Shown here in pieces: positions 8,861-17,070 of a stretch of DNA of 64,000 nt. The stretch's first letter is position 1, and each line of letters starts with the position of its first letter. Under the pieces are notes generated by a model. It was not told the origin of the DNA and did not search any database. It worked only from the letters and a program-made list of their open reading frames with translations. Source of the stretch: CAYPPG01 sp964412555. GTDB lineage: Bacteria; Hinthialibacterota; Hinthialibacteria; Hinthialibacterales; Hinthialibacteraceae. The DNA lies in contig CAYPPG010000034.1 of the NCBI GenBank assembly GCA_964412555.1, forward strand, positions 1 through 64,000. Reading direction: 5' to 3'. The position numbers were made by a program, and so were the translations under genes.

Positions 8861-9889
8861 ATGGATATTCCTCACCCGCATGATTCCTTCATCCGCTTCG
8901 TGCTTTCCAAAGAGAAACGTACGATAGACCTATTCCGCTTTCACATTCCCCAAAACGTGGCTCAACACCTACTTTTCGACACACTGACAACCGAAACGGA
9001 TACTTTCGTCGATTCACAACTCAAACATCACTATTCGGACGCTTTGTTCAAACTCCAAACTCAATCCGGAACACCGGCCTATGTCTATTTCCTGCTGGAT
9101 CACAAAAGCGCGCCGGATCCGGAAATATCCCTTCAACTGCAACGCTACATGAACCGTATTTGGACTCGATTTACCGCGAATCATCCTGGACAAAATCTTC
9201 CGCCGATTATCGGGATTGTTCTGTACCATGGAATACGCCCGTGGAACATGGGGACTGAATTCAAATCCCGGTTTGATTGTCCCGAAGAATTCTTTCCCTT
9301 TATCCCCGATTTTCGGTATCTCCTCATTGATTTATCCACGATAAGCGACGACCAATTTCAAGGCGGAGCCGATTTGAAAGCAGCCTTGCTGCTGATGAAA
9401 TACATTTTCCATCCCAACCTGCGCGACTATCTCCCCATGATTCTTCGAATCCTCAAAGAAGCCCGCCATCTACCCGACTTCTACCCTTTTTTTGAAGCGT
9501 TTATGCTATACTTGTTACAGTACGTAGATCAGAATGATCATCGAGAAATTGAAAAACTCATCCATTATGAATTTCCAGAAGAAGGAGATCATATCATGCC
9601 CTCGGTTGCGGATAAATTAAGACAAGAAGGACTGGAAATAGGTCTTGAAAAAGGACGAAAAGAAGGCCTACAAGAAGGCCTACAAGAAGGCCTACAAGAA
9701 GGACGAGGAGAAGGACAATTATTAGTTATTAGCCGCTTACTCCAAAGTAAATTTGGAACGATCGATCCTGCGATGGTTGAACAACTCCAACAATTGTCGA
9801 ACGCCCACGTGGAAGAGCTTGTAGATTCATTCTTCGAATTTAAAGATATCAACGATTTCAAAAGATGGTTACACGAAAAACGGTTGTAA
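8861..9889 (+). CDS. Rpn-family recombination-promoting nuclease, copy 2
   Basis: Paralogue of the gene at 5032 with the same PD-(D/E)xK nuclease core (YSDAL, LLDHKS) and 342 aa. Nucleotides 9044-9632 are identical to 5215-5803. The first ~180 bases differ at about a dozen positions, and the region after 9632 differs strongly: its repeat tract reads LEIG-LEKG-RKEG-LQEG-LQEG-LQEG-RGEG instead of the RQEG/WQEG pattern. Tetrad number and identity therefore vary between copies, as expected for a slippage-prone 12-nucleotide repeat. Role: DNA cleavage promoting recombination or transfer, known for the family and not shown here. Confidence 0.88.
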   Translation: MDIPHPHDSFIRFVLSKEKRTIDLFRFHIPQNVAQHLLFDTLTTETDTFVDSQLKHHYSDALFKLQTQSGTPAYVYFLLDHKSAPDPEISLQLQRYMNRIWTRFTANHPGQNLPPIIGIVLYHGIRPWNMGTEFKSRFDCPEEFFPFIPDFRYLLIDLSTISDDQFQGGADLKAALLLMKYIFHPNLRDYLPMILRILKEARHLPDFYPFFEAFMLYLLQYVDQNDHREIEKLIHYEFPEEGDHIMPSVADKLRQEGLEIGLEKGRKEGLQEGLQEGLQEGRGEGQLLVISRLLQSKFGTIDPAMVEQLQQLSNAHVEELVDSFFEFKDINDFKRWLHEKRL

Positions 9890-10005
9890 TCAAGCAGAAA
9901 CTGGCTTGACTCTTCCATGGTAATCCATCAATACCATAAAAAAAAGAATCTGATTAGAATCGATGTATAATAATAACAACAGACAAACCAAAAGAGGTAG
10001 AATCA

Positions 10006-10296
10006 ATGAGTCAAGTCATCTCGGATCACATTGAAACAACGCAGGGAATATGTGGAGGCAAACCGCGAATTGCCGGATCACGCATTCGCGTGCAAGATAT
10101 TGTGATTTTAACCGAACAAGGATTATCACCGGATGAAATCATAGCTGGATACCCCCATCTTACTTTGGCAGATATTTATGCCGCACTCGCCTTTTATCAT
10201 GACAATCGGCAGCGAATCGATCAACAAATCCAAGAATCAGAAGAGTTTATTGCGACAATGAAAACTCTTTATGGAACAATTTTTATAAACAAATAG
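10006..10296 (+). CDS. DUF433-family antitoxin
   Basis: Small (96 aa) DUF433 protein: a winged-helix-like fold with the hallmark 'ICGGKPRIAGSRIRVQDI' and 'GLSPDEIIAGYPHLTLADIYAAL', known as the antitoxin partner of DUF5615 toxins (VapB-like role). A gaggt lies upstream of the ATG. The toxin gene starts 12 bases after its stop, the classical antitoxin-first order. Expected to bind the toxin and repress the shared promoter. Confidence 0.9.
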   Translation: MSQVISDHIETTQGICGGKPRIAGSRIRVQDIVILTEQGLSPDEIIAGYPHLTLADIYAALAFYHDNRQRIDQQIQESEEFIATMKTLYGTIFINK

Positions 10297-10308
10297 TGCA
10301 ATACTTCA

Positions 10309-10638
10309 ATGAAAATTCGCTATCATTTTGATGAAAATGTCAATATCTCTGTTGCGAATGGGTTGCGACATCGCGGTATTGACGTTACTACTGCAAGAGA
10401 CGTTCAATTAATACAGGCACCCGATGAAGAACATTTAGCATACGCTTTATCGAATAATAGGGTATTGGTTACACACGATGATGATTTCTTACGGTTGCAC
10501 CATATAGGAACTCCTCATGCAGGGATTGCTTTTTGCCATCAAAAACATTATCGCATCGGTCAATTCGTGCTTGCTTTAACCAATCTCTGGCGAAATTATC
10601 AATCTTCAGAAATACATGGGAAAGTCGTATTTCTCTAA
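10309..10638 (+). CDS. DUF5615 PIN-like toxin
   Basis: A 109-aa PIN-like ribonuclease (Mut7-C/DUF5615). It starts with the acidic-site motif 'FDENV' (D9, E10), followed by 'RDVQLIQAPDEEHLAYA' and 'VLVTHDDDFLRL', the family's metal-binding D-D-D cluster. All acidic positions are present, so it is probably active. It forms a type II toxin-antitoxin module with the gene just upstream. The module directly follows an Rpn gene, which fits a mobile or accessory patch. Confidence 0.9.
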   Translation: MKIRYHFDENVNISVANGLRHRGIDVTTARDVQLIQAPDEEHLAYALSNNRVLVTHDDDFLRLHHIGTPHAGIAFCHQKHYRIGQFVLALTNLWRNYQSSEIHGKVVFL

Positions 10639-10792
10639 GGAATATCAAAAAAGAATGAAAAAGGGGAGTAGAGGAAAGACGCCAGGTCTGCCCTTGATAC
10701 ATTGACTCTAGGAGCAGTACACTTACCCCTTCTACTGCAAGGTTTAAAATACCAAAATCATAGATATAAAGACAAAAGAGGATGGATTACAG

Positions 10793-10820
10793 GTAGGGGC
10801 AGTTCGCGAACTGCCCCTGC
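10793..10820. repeat. Palindromic intergenic repeat (TTCGCGAA class)
   Basis: Second copy of the repeat at 4841-4869: arms gtaggggcag / ctgcccctgc around ttcgcgaa. It lies only nine bases before the stop codon of the convergent secreted-protein gene and downstream of the toxin gene. Confidence 0.75.
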
Positions 10821-10829
10821 TTGTTTCTA

Positions 10830-11897
10830 CTATTCCACCCCCATCCAATCACTCACCTCCGTCGCCCCGGCAAAACGAAGAATACCGCGCGGATAGGAGG
10901 CAAACGGACCTCCGATAACGTTGTTCCAGGTTACGAGAGTCAGCCCACCGCCAGCCGTATAATTGTCCGTATAACCACAGACATTCACCAGCCATTCATC
11001 ACCATTGTTCACATAATTTCCATTCGCGTCTTTTGAAACCGTCAAATTGGTTTCACCCTCTGCCCCCATTTCGGCAATACCCCATGCTGGATTCAATTGG
11101 CTAAAGGGGATGGCGATTTCAAGAACCGGATAGGCATAGATTTCCCCGGAAAAATAATCGGCGCCGGTTTTATTCAGAAGTGTTCCGGCGATCATCGGCA
11201 TCGCTCCTTCCACCGCAGCTTCGTCCGGATTAAAGGTTGGATCCCAAGCACCACCTAAGTATGTTGTGTTATACTCTGCGCTGGTTGAAAAGAAGGGTGG
11301 GCCATCGGGATTGGAAGCATTGCGAACTCCTTCATTGTTCTCTGTGTATCCCGGATCTTCATCCAAAGGAAACCAGACAATATGGTAACCATCATTAACA
11401 CCATCTCCGCCGGGATCGGTAAAATTGGGTGGATCGCTGTTGAATCCGTCGCCTTCCTGCCAGTTCGGTTCGAAGAAGATTTCAAGATTGGTTCCGATTC
11501 CGATCGAATAGGAATGCGTATCGTCATCCTGTTCGACAGGATCGATGATCTGATCGCCTGCGATTCCATTCAAGGGCAAATCATACATTTCCGCTTCAAA
11601 AAGGATATACAGATAATCATCATCCCACAAAGCGCGCCAACGGTAGTTCAAATCGATCTTGTTGCCTTGATTGGCACCATTGGAAGACTGATTGTTCAAA
11701 CCGAAAAATTCACCGGTCCATTCGGAGCCTGCCCATTCTTCGTCGGTATACTCGCCGTCCATGACAGGCGGATCTGCGGTCACTTTGTTGACAATGTATT
11801 CCCGGGCAGCATGCGGATCAGCAGATGCAAAAAGTGAAAAACAAACAGAAACGATGAGTAAGGTGAATAAGCAAGTATAAAAAATTTTCATATTCAT
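10830..11897 (-). CDS. Secreted CBM9-like (DOMON-type) protein
   Basis: Secreted protein with a carbohydrate-binding family 9-like beta-sandwich, often used for sugar binding or haem binding. The best start is the ATG pair at 11897/11891 after taggagg; a signal peptide follows (MKIFYTCLFTLLIVSVCFSLFASA). The domain signature starts with 'VMDGEYTDEEW' near residue 45, then 'RALWDDDYLYILFEAEMYD' and later 'LEIAIPFSQLNP'. It spans nearly the whole 355 residues. The protein ends TEVSDWMGVE, similar to the tails of two other secreted products here. No enzyme motif is seen, and no neighbour suggests its ligand. Confidence 0.8.
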   Translation of the reverse strand: MNMKIFYTCLFTLLIVSVCFSLFASADPHAAREYIVNKVTADPPVMDGEYTDEEWAGSEWTGEFFGLNNQSSNGANQGNKIDLNYRWRALWDDDYLYILFEAEMYDLPLNGIAGDQIIDPVEQDDDTHSYSIGIGTNLEIFFEPNWQEGDGFNSDPPNFTDPGGDGVNDGYHIVWFPLDEDPGYTENNEGVRNASNPDGPPFFSTSAEYNTTYLGGAWDPTFNPDEAAVEGAMPMIAGTLLNKTGADYFSGEIYAYPVLEIAIPFSQLNPAWGIAEMGAEGETNLTVSKDANGNYVNNGDEWLVNVCGYTDNYTAGGGLTLVTWNNVIGGPFASYPRGILRFAGATEVSDWMGVE

Positions 11898-12250
11898 GAT
11901 TCCTCCTAGCCCAAAAAGTCGATTGAATTTTCCATTACAATTCAGAAAGAAAACCAATAAAAAAGAGTGATTCACCTCCTTTCCACTTTTCATAACCTTG
12001 AAATTCTGCCGAAACTACCTAAAAATAACTCCGTAGTTTCATTAATCAGTTTATCGAAAATATAAGTCAAAAATCTAGGGAATCCATCTAGAAGTGCATA
12101 AAAAAAATTCAGAGACCTTCTTGGATTCGATTTTCGGATTGAAAAGACAACTTTTCACGCGATATGAGTAGATTTTCAGTACAAAGAGTGATAGAAGTAC
12201 CGAAAGGTTAACGCTATAAGATAATTAGTTCAGAAATGTGGGGAATTGTC
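11898..12250. other. Divergent promoter region, AT-rich
   Basis: 353 bases between the CBM9-like gene (minus) and the pseudopilin gene (plus). A possible -10 (TATAAG, 12215-12220) stands about 30 bases before the pseudopilin start, but no convincing -35 is visible. No open frame or repeat is seen. Confidence 0.3.
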
Positions 12251-12859
12251 ATGAAAAGAAAAGGATTTACGCTCATTGAATTGCTGATCGTCGTCGCGAT
12301 TATCGGGATTTTGGCCGCCATAGCAGTGCCCAATTTCCTGAATGCACAAGTACGGGCGAAATTATCGAGGGTTGAAGCGGATTTGCGCAGCCTAGCGACT
12401 GCGCTTACTATGTATCGCTTCGACAATGGGAGACCGCCCAATGATATGACAACGCCGAATCACGGGTGGGCTGTATCATACGCCATGTTGACAACACCCG
12501 TTGCGTATATGAGCAGTATACTACCGGATATATTCCAGGCCGATGATGTCTTGCAAGGTTCGGGCGTTCATCGAATCGGCGGTCCGGATGGACCTTTGAC
12601 ATACGATTATGGAACCGATGAATTCCACGGCTACTCCGGGTCAAATAAAACCCCGAATCATCCATGGTACCGAGCCTGGAGAAATTCGACTTGGAAAATC
12701 GGCAGTTGCGGACCGGATTTGAAGTATCTGAATGTCACCCATATTTCCGGGTGGATATCGGGAACCGCCTTCGATCCTTCCAATGGATTGAATTCAGCAG
12801 GGGATATTTTCAGAGGAGAAGAATTTTACAGCAAAGACGCAAGAGAAAGAGGATTGTAA
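12251..12859 (+). CDS. Type II secretion / type IV pilus-like pseudopilin
   Basis: Type IV pilin-like protein. The N-terminus MKRKG-FTLIELLIVVAIIG carries a prepilin peptidase site (cleavage after G5, Glu at mature +5) and a 20-residue hydrophobic helix; then comes the amphipathic 'NAQVRAKLSRVEADLRSLA' and a C-terminal globular region of ~130 residues with GH-rich loops. 202 aa. This form is found in many copies in Hydrogenedentota, Sumerlaeota and related bacteria, where its exact role is unknown. No assembly genes lie nearby, so it is an orphan. The gggga eight bases upstream supports the ATG at 12251 over an earlier in-frame ATG. A terminator follows. Confidence 0.9.
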   Translation: MKRKGFTLIELLIVVAIIGILAAIAVPNFLNAQVRAKLSRVEADLRSLATALTMYRFDNGRPPNDMTTPNHGWAVSYAMLTTPVAYMSSILPDIFQADDVLQGSGVHRIGGPDGPLTYDYGTDEFHGYSGSNKTPNHPWYRAWRNSTWKIGSCGPDLKYLNVTHISGWISGTAFDPSNGLNSAGDIFRGEEFYSKDARERGL

Positions 12860-12870
12860 ACCTGAAAATA

Positions 12871-12896
12871 GCCCGTCCATGCGAACGGGCTTTTTC
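12871..12896 (+). terminator. Rho-independent terminator after pseudopilin gene
   Basis: Stem gcccgt / acgggc with an eight-base loop followed by tttttc, 11 bases after the pseudopilin stop codon. It also separates this gene from the convergent cold-shock gene. Confidence 0.8.
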
Positions 12897-12920
12897 TTTC
12901 GGTTCATTGAGACTCAATAA

Positions 12921-13124
12921 TCAGCTGATCGCGGAGACATTGACTGCTTTGGGACCTTTTTCCCCTTCAGCCACATCGTACTCGACCATCTGGCCTTCAT
13001 GCAAGTTTTTAAAACCTTTCCCCTGGATATCGGAATGATGAACGAATAAATCTTTTTCCCCTTCCCGCTCGATGAATCCGTATCCCTTTTTCTCATTGAA
13101 CCATTTCACTCGACCAGTTGCCAT
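12921..13124 (-). CDS. Cold-shock domain protein (CspA family)
   Basis: 67-aa single OB-fold RNA/ssDNA-binding chaperone. RNP1 'KGYGFI' and RNP2 'LFVHHSDI' are intact, and the start 'MATGRVKWFNEKKG' is canonical. The ATG at 13124 has aaggag eight bases upstream. The ~190 bases upstream are gene-free and could be the long 5' leader typical of csp genes, though I do not see a defined structure. Monocistronic. Confidence 0.96.
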   Translation of the reverse strand: MATGRVKWFNEKKGYGFIEREGEKDLFVHHSDIQGKGFKNLHEGQMVEYDVAEGEKGPKAVNVSAIS

Positions 13125-13316
13125 TTCAAAGAACTCCTTCCGTTTTGGACTACACCCCTCTACTGCTGGTACTCTCGGTGCTTCACCAAACGTCCGGAAT
13201 TCAGACAACGGCGAATGAAACGCACTTCCAAGTATTCCAGTCCCGGGATGAATCAAAAAACGATTATACAACAAAATTTTGCCGAATTCTACGTCAAAAT
13301 AATTATTTAGCGTTAA

Positions 13317-14484
13317 TTAAGAATTCACTCGTGAAAGGCAATAATTGCCCCCCGTAGTCGTACTGACAAACAACGCGTTATTCGCAACGGTTAAACCATA
13401 GACGCTGCCCTCCACGTTCGCTGACCAGAGTAATTTCCCTGTTTCCGTATCATAAGCCCCCACTGTCTCATCCCCACCGGCAAATAAAATCTTTCCAGCC
13501 TTGATCAAAGAGAAGGGATGTTGAGTTTCTGTTTCCCAGAGAATGGTGAACTTCATGGTTGATTTTCGGAGTGGCATCTTCGATTCGATTTTGAGAGGGG
13601 GATTTTTTTCCATATTCCAAAACGGTCGATACCGGTTTCTCGGTTTCCCATCGAATCACAGCAGAACTCGAGCTGGTAAATTGTAGGTAAGGACCAAAGG
13701 AAATGTCAGCAGGTTTTGTATAAACCTCTTTTTCCTCGTCATAACGAGAAGCAATTCCATCTTCTTTTAAAACTTGATCATAAAGCCGGATTTCACTGAT
13801 ACGGCCTGAAAGAAAACACCCTTGTTTGACTGTGCGGTCAAAATATCCACCGATCGTATTGGGGGTACGAATTGTTCCATCATACAATTCATCCAATTTC
13901 TTTTGACGAACATGCACACCGTCAATATAGATTTTCATAGTGGAACCATCAAAGACAGCAGTTACAAAATACCATTTTTCTGTCAAAAAACTATTTTTAG
14001 AAAGGAGTTCATGAGATGCTCCGGCCAGATTCAAATGAAAAGTAAATCGAAAATTGGAATATCCCAACCACCAATCTTCTTTACCTTCCAGATTCTGATA
14101 GCCGAGAATCGCACCGCGTTGGCTTTTTGCTGTCAGATAAACCCATGCTTCCACCGTAAAGAAAGGATTGGCAAGATATTTCGAGTTCGAATCTGTTGCA
14201 GCCAGAATTACCCGATTCGATTCTCCGTTGAACAACAAAGAACTCGGAGTCGCCATCAACTGAACGGGGCCAGCAATAAGCCCTTTGCGATCTCCTTGTA
14301 GATCATAAATGAAGCTGGGACCGATTAATTCGGTACGGTAAAAACGATCAAAACGCCAGTGATGTGCCGCAACCGGTTCGTTTAGACTGTCATTTCCATT
14401 TTCATTATGCTCCACGCAAAAAGCAGAGAAAGAAAAACACAAACAAAACCAACCCAAGAAAGTGAAACGAAACCATTTTCCCAT
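13317..14484 (-). pseudogene. Decayed LamG / phosphatase-N / PQQ-propeller surface protein
   Basis: A broken gene in two frames. From 14484 (RBS taggag, signal peptide residues 1-23) the first frame encodes a LamG domain (~residues 40-245, with 'FTVEAWVYL' and 'GRISEIRLYDQ') and the start of an FN3-like purple-acid-phosphatase N domain ('FGPYLQFTSSSSAVIRWE'). That frame runs to 13468, but the sense sequence switches around 13560-13590 to another frame, which encodes a beta-propeller blade ('AGKILFAGGDETVGAYDTET', 'LFVSTTTGGNYC') and stops at 13317. Intact relatives carry a full FN3 domain and several propeller blades, so an internal deletion with frameshift plus loss of the 3' end is likely. 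Confidence 0.75.
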
Positions 14485-14638
14485 TCAATACAACTCCTAT
14501 GTAAATCCACTCTTACAATGATTTCAGACCAATACCATTGTATAGCAGGATCGAGTTGAGACTAGCACCTTATGAAATTCTCACAACAAAAAGGGAGGAT
14601 TGTAAAAAGAGGGGTAAAGGAGATATATTTTCCAAAAA

Positions 14639-15658
14639 TCAGCGAAACTGTTTCAGCATTCGGATGTCGTTTTCAAAAAACAGACGGATATCCCGCATGC
14701 CATATTTCAACATGGCAAAACGCTCAACCCCAAGACCGAAAGCAAATCCGGTATATTTTTCCGGATCGTAACCAACTGCTTCAAAGACAGCCGGATGCAC
14801 CATACCACATCCTAATACTTCAAGCCAGTCAACAACATTGCCGGTTGAATCCGTAACGGCGATATCGACTTCTGCACTCGGTTCCGTAAAGGGAAAATAA
14901 GATGGCCGAAATCGAGTGATCGTATCCGAAGAGAAAAATTGATGGACCAAAAGTTCCAAGGTTCCCTTCAAATCGCAAAAACTGATATTCGTATCCACGA
15001 CCAGCCCTTCGATTTGAGTGAACATGGGGGAATGGGTGATATCGGAATCGCATCGATAGACACGCCCCGGAGCGATCATACGCAAAGGAGGCTGATGTTT
15101 TTCCATGTAGTGAATTTGCACTGGGGAAGTATGAGTTCGCAGGACATGTCCGCTTTTGGTGAAAAAGGTATCCTGCATATCCCGGGCAGGGTGATCAGGG
15201 GGAATGTTCAACGCTTCAAAATTATAATATTCCGACTCAATTTCCGGCCCTTCCGCGATATCATATCCCATTGAGTAAAACAGTTCTTCGATTTCGTATT
15301 GAGTTCGCTGTAAAGGATGGTAAGCGCCTCGGCGAACGCCGGTTGAAGGGAGGGTAATATCGACGGCATCTTGCATGAGGCGCGTTTCGGCTTCACCGGA
15401 TTTCAGTTCACCGAGCCGTTGCTGATAAAATTCTTCGAGTTCATCCGCAACCTGATTGGCCGCTTGGCCGACGGCAGGACGTTCATCAGCAGATAATTGA
15501 CCTAATCCCTTCAAGACAGCTTTGACTTCGCCTTTTTTGCCTAGATATTTCGTGCGCGCTTCATAGAGCGACTGCGGAGAATCCGCTTGTTTCAATTCTT
15601 CGATTCCCCGGGATTGTGCATCTTTTAATTGATTTTGAATGTCTTGAATGGATACCAT
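14639..15658 (-). CDS. pheS: Phenylalanine-tRNA ligase alpha subunit
   Basis: Catalytic alpha subunit of the alpha2beta2 class II enzyme charging tRNA-Phe. 339 aa with an N-terminal coiled coil (~1-90), motif 2 and motif 3 region 'GCGMVHPAVFEAVG' and 'GFAFGLGVERFAMLKYGMRDIRLFFENDIR' split across the C-terminus. It is the last gene of the thrS-infC-rpmI-rplT-pheS operon, 30 bases after rplT. Oddity: pheT, usually directly downstream, is absent; the space holds the decayed LamG gene on the same strand. The beta subunit must be encoded elsewhere. Confidence 0.97.
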   Translation of the reverse strand: MVSIQDIQNQLKDAQSRGIEELKQADSPQSLYEARTKYLGKKGEVKAVLKGLGQLSADERPAVGQAANQVADELEEFYQQRLGELKSGEAETRLMQDAVDITLPSTGVRRGAYHPLQRTQYEIEELFYSMGYDIAEGPEIESEYYNFEALNIPPDHPARDMQDTFFTKSGHVLRTHTSPVQIHYMEKHQPPLRMIAPGRVYRCDSDITHSPMFTQIEGLVVDTNISFCDLKGTLELLVHQFFSSDTITRFRPSYFPFTEPSAEVDIAVTDSTGNVVDWLEVLGCGMVHPAVFEAVGYDPEKYTGFAFGLGVERFAMLKYGMRDIRLFFENDIRMLKQFR

Positions 15659-15688
15659 AATACCTACAGCAAGATTTGTTGAGTACGG

Positions 15689-16048
15689 TTATTGAGCATT
15701 CGCGCCTTTCGCAACGGTGACCAATTCTTTGAAAACATCGGGATCGTGAATGGCCAGTTCGGAGAGAATTTTACGGTTGATATCCACCCCGGCCTTTGTC
15801 AAACCTCCCATGAGGTCACTGTACGAAATCCCTTCCTGTTTGGCGGCTGCACCTATACGAACAATCCACAACCGGCGAAAATCCCGTTTCCGATTTCGGC
15901 GGTCCCGATAGGCATACTGCAATCCTTTCAGCACTCCGTGGCGCGCCGCCCGAATCTGATTGCGGCGGCCCAGGCGATTTCCTTTAGCTGCTTTTAAAAT
16001 CTTTTTGCGCCGTTTCCGTGAGGTCACTTGGCTGATTGCGCGTGGCAT
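15689..16048 (-). CDS. rplT: Large ribosomal subunit protein bL20
   Basis: 119 aa, full length. Typical N-terminus 'MPRAISQVTSRKRRKKILKA' and the basic long helix that enters 23S rRNA, then 'RLWIVRIGAAAKQEGISYSDLM'. bL20 also represses its own operon in enterobacteria and Bacillus by binding the mRNA leader. It lies between rpmI and pheS; a 124-base gap before it contains a possible hairpin. An aaggagtaat precedes the ATG. Confidence 0.98.
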   Translation of the reverse strand: MPRAISQVTSRKRRKKILKAAKGNRLGRRNQIRAARHGVLKGLQYAYRDRRNRKRDFRRLWIVRIGAAAKQEGISYSDLMGGLTKAGVDINRKILSELAIHDPDVFKELVTVAKGANAQ

Positions 16049-16125
16049 AATATTACTCCTTGCTGACTAGCGAATTGTCCATTTTTTGGGAAGTTCAATA
16101 TGAATTGATTTTTTTTCAACGGTGT

Positions 16126-16150
16126 CATGAATTCGAAAAGCGGATTCATG
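16126..16150 (-). promoter_or_regulatory. Possible leader hairpin before rplT
   Basis: Inverted repeat catgaat / attcatg around an 11-base loop in the unusually long rpmI-rplT gap. The location is compatible with the L20-binding leader structures known in other bacteria, but I cannot match a defined motif. Confidence 0.25.
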
Positions 16151-16172
16151 ATAGAGAGAAATCATGTGTTTT

Positions 16173-16376
16173 TCACATGACCAACATCTTTCGAACTCGT
16201 TTCACTTCGCTGGAAGAAACAACTGTCTGTTGACGCAAACGGCGTTTGCGCTTGGTGGTTTTCTTCGTCCGGATGTGGCTCAAATACGCCCGTTCGCGTT
16301 TGAATTTTCCGTTTTTTGTTTTGCGGAAGCGTTTCGCCGCTCCCCGATTCGTTTTCATTTTGGGTCCTTTAGCCAT
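16173..16376 (-). CDS. rpmI: Large ribosomal subunit protein bL35
   Basis: 67 aa, highly basic, with the canonical 'KMKTNRGAAKRFRKTKNGK' start and 'RLRQ' core. It lies 14 bases after infC and is part of the translation operon. Confidence 0.98.
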   Translation of the reverse strand: MAKGPKMKTNRGAAKRFRKTKNGKFKRERAYLSHIRTKKTTKRKRRLRQQTVVSSSEVKRVRKMLVM

Positions 16377-16390
16377 CGTCTACCTCTTTT

Positions 16391-17032
16391 TCATACATTC
16401 TGATTCAATTCATTTGATGTATTTGTTTCTTGTTCTTGACTAGCGGAAGAATCCTCCTCGCCGGTGGACTTACTCTTCTTCATCTTGGCAGCCGGAAGCG
16501 GCGCCAAGGTCATATTCATAAAGCGGCCTTCCTGCCTGGGAGCTTGCTCGACTTGAGCAACAGGTTCCAATTCTTGAATGAACCGCTCCATGATTTTTTG
16601 CCCCAATTCTTTATGAGCCATTTCCCGTCCCCGAAATTGCATGATGAAACGCACTTTGTCGCCATGTTCCAGAAATTTCACCGCATGATTATATTTAAAA
16701 TCATAATCGTGCTGTTCAATACGGGGACGCAATTTGATTTCTTTAACCGTAATCTGTTTTTGTTTTTTCTTCGCTTCTTTTTGTTTTTTCGCCTGTTGAT
16801 ACTTATATTGCCCATAATCCATGATTCTACAAACATGGGGTTTGGACTTGGCGCTCACTTCCACGAGATCGAGGCCTGCTTCTCTCGATTTGGCAAGCGC
16901 ATCCTTGATGTTCACGACACCAATATGTTCACCTTCCTGATTCACAAGGCGAACATCCCGCTCCCGAATCGCTTCATTGATTCGGGTCGTATCAACGGAA
17001 GTATCACGGCTGGACTGTTTTTGTTTTCTAAT
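16391..17032 (-). CDS. infC: Translation initiation factor IF-3
   Basis: Binds the 30S subunit, prevents premature 50S joining and checks start-codon pairing. Sequence: N-domain 'RINEAIRERDVRLVNQEGEHIGV', linker 'KKQKEAKKKQKQ', and C-domain 'KEIKLRPRIEQHDYDFK' to 'MNMTLAP', then a 35-residue acidic/polar tail longer than usual. No ATG, GTG or TTG fits the conserved N-terminus. The frame opens after a TGA only three codons upstream, and the only sensible start is AUU at 17030-17032, giving I/M-RKQKQSSRD and 213 aa, with ggagaggag ahead. AUU is the known infC start used for autoregulation by IF-3. A GTG at 16945 would remove 29 conserved residues. Confidence 0.96.
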   Translation of the reverse strand: MRKQKQSSRDTSVDTTRINEAIRERDVRLVNQEGEHIGVVNIKDALAKSREAGLDLVEVSAKSKPHVCRIMDYGQYKYQQAKKQKEAKKKQKQITVKEIKLRPRIEQHDYDFKYNHAVKFLEHGDKVRFIMQFRGREMAHKELGQKIMERFIQELEPVAQVEQAPRQEGRFMNMTLAPLPAAKMKKSKSTGEEDSSASQEQETNTSNELNQNV

Positions 17033-17049
17033 TAGAAATCACGCTCCTC
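17030..17049 (-). promoter_or_regulatory. infC initiation region with AUU start
   Basis: Reading the minus strand: gaggag (plus 17044-17049), an 11-base spacer, then ATT (17030-17032). The rare start codon makes IF-3 repress its own translation in well-studied bacteria; the same control is inferred here. Confidence 0.85.
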
Positions 17050-17070
17050 TCCGAATTTCAATCGGTACAT

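Noticed and set aside
10639..10829. Possible small RNA or gene between the toxin gene and the CBM9-like gene
   Set aside because: Apart from the palindrome at 10793-10820 there is no promoter, frame or stable structure I can support.
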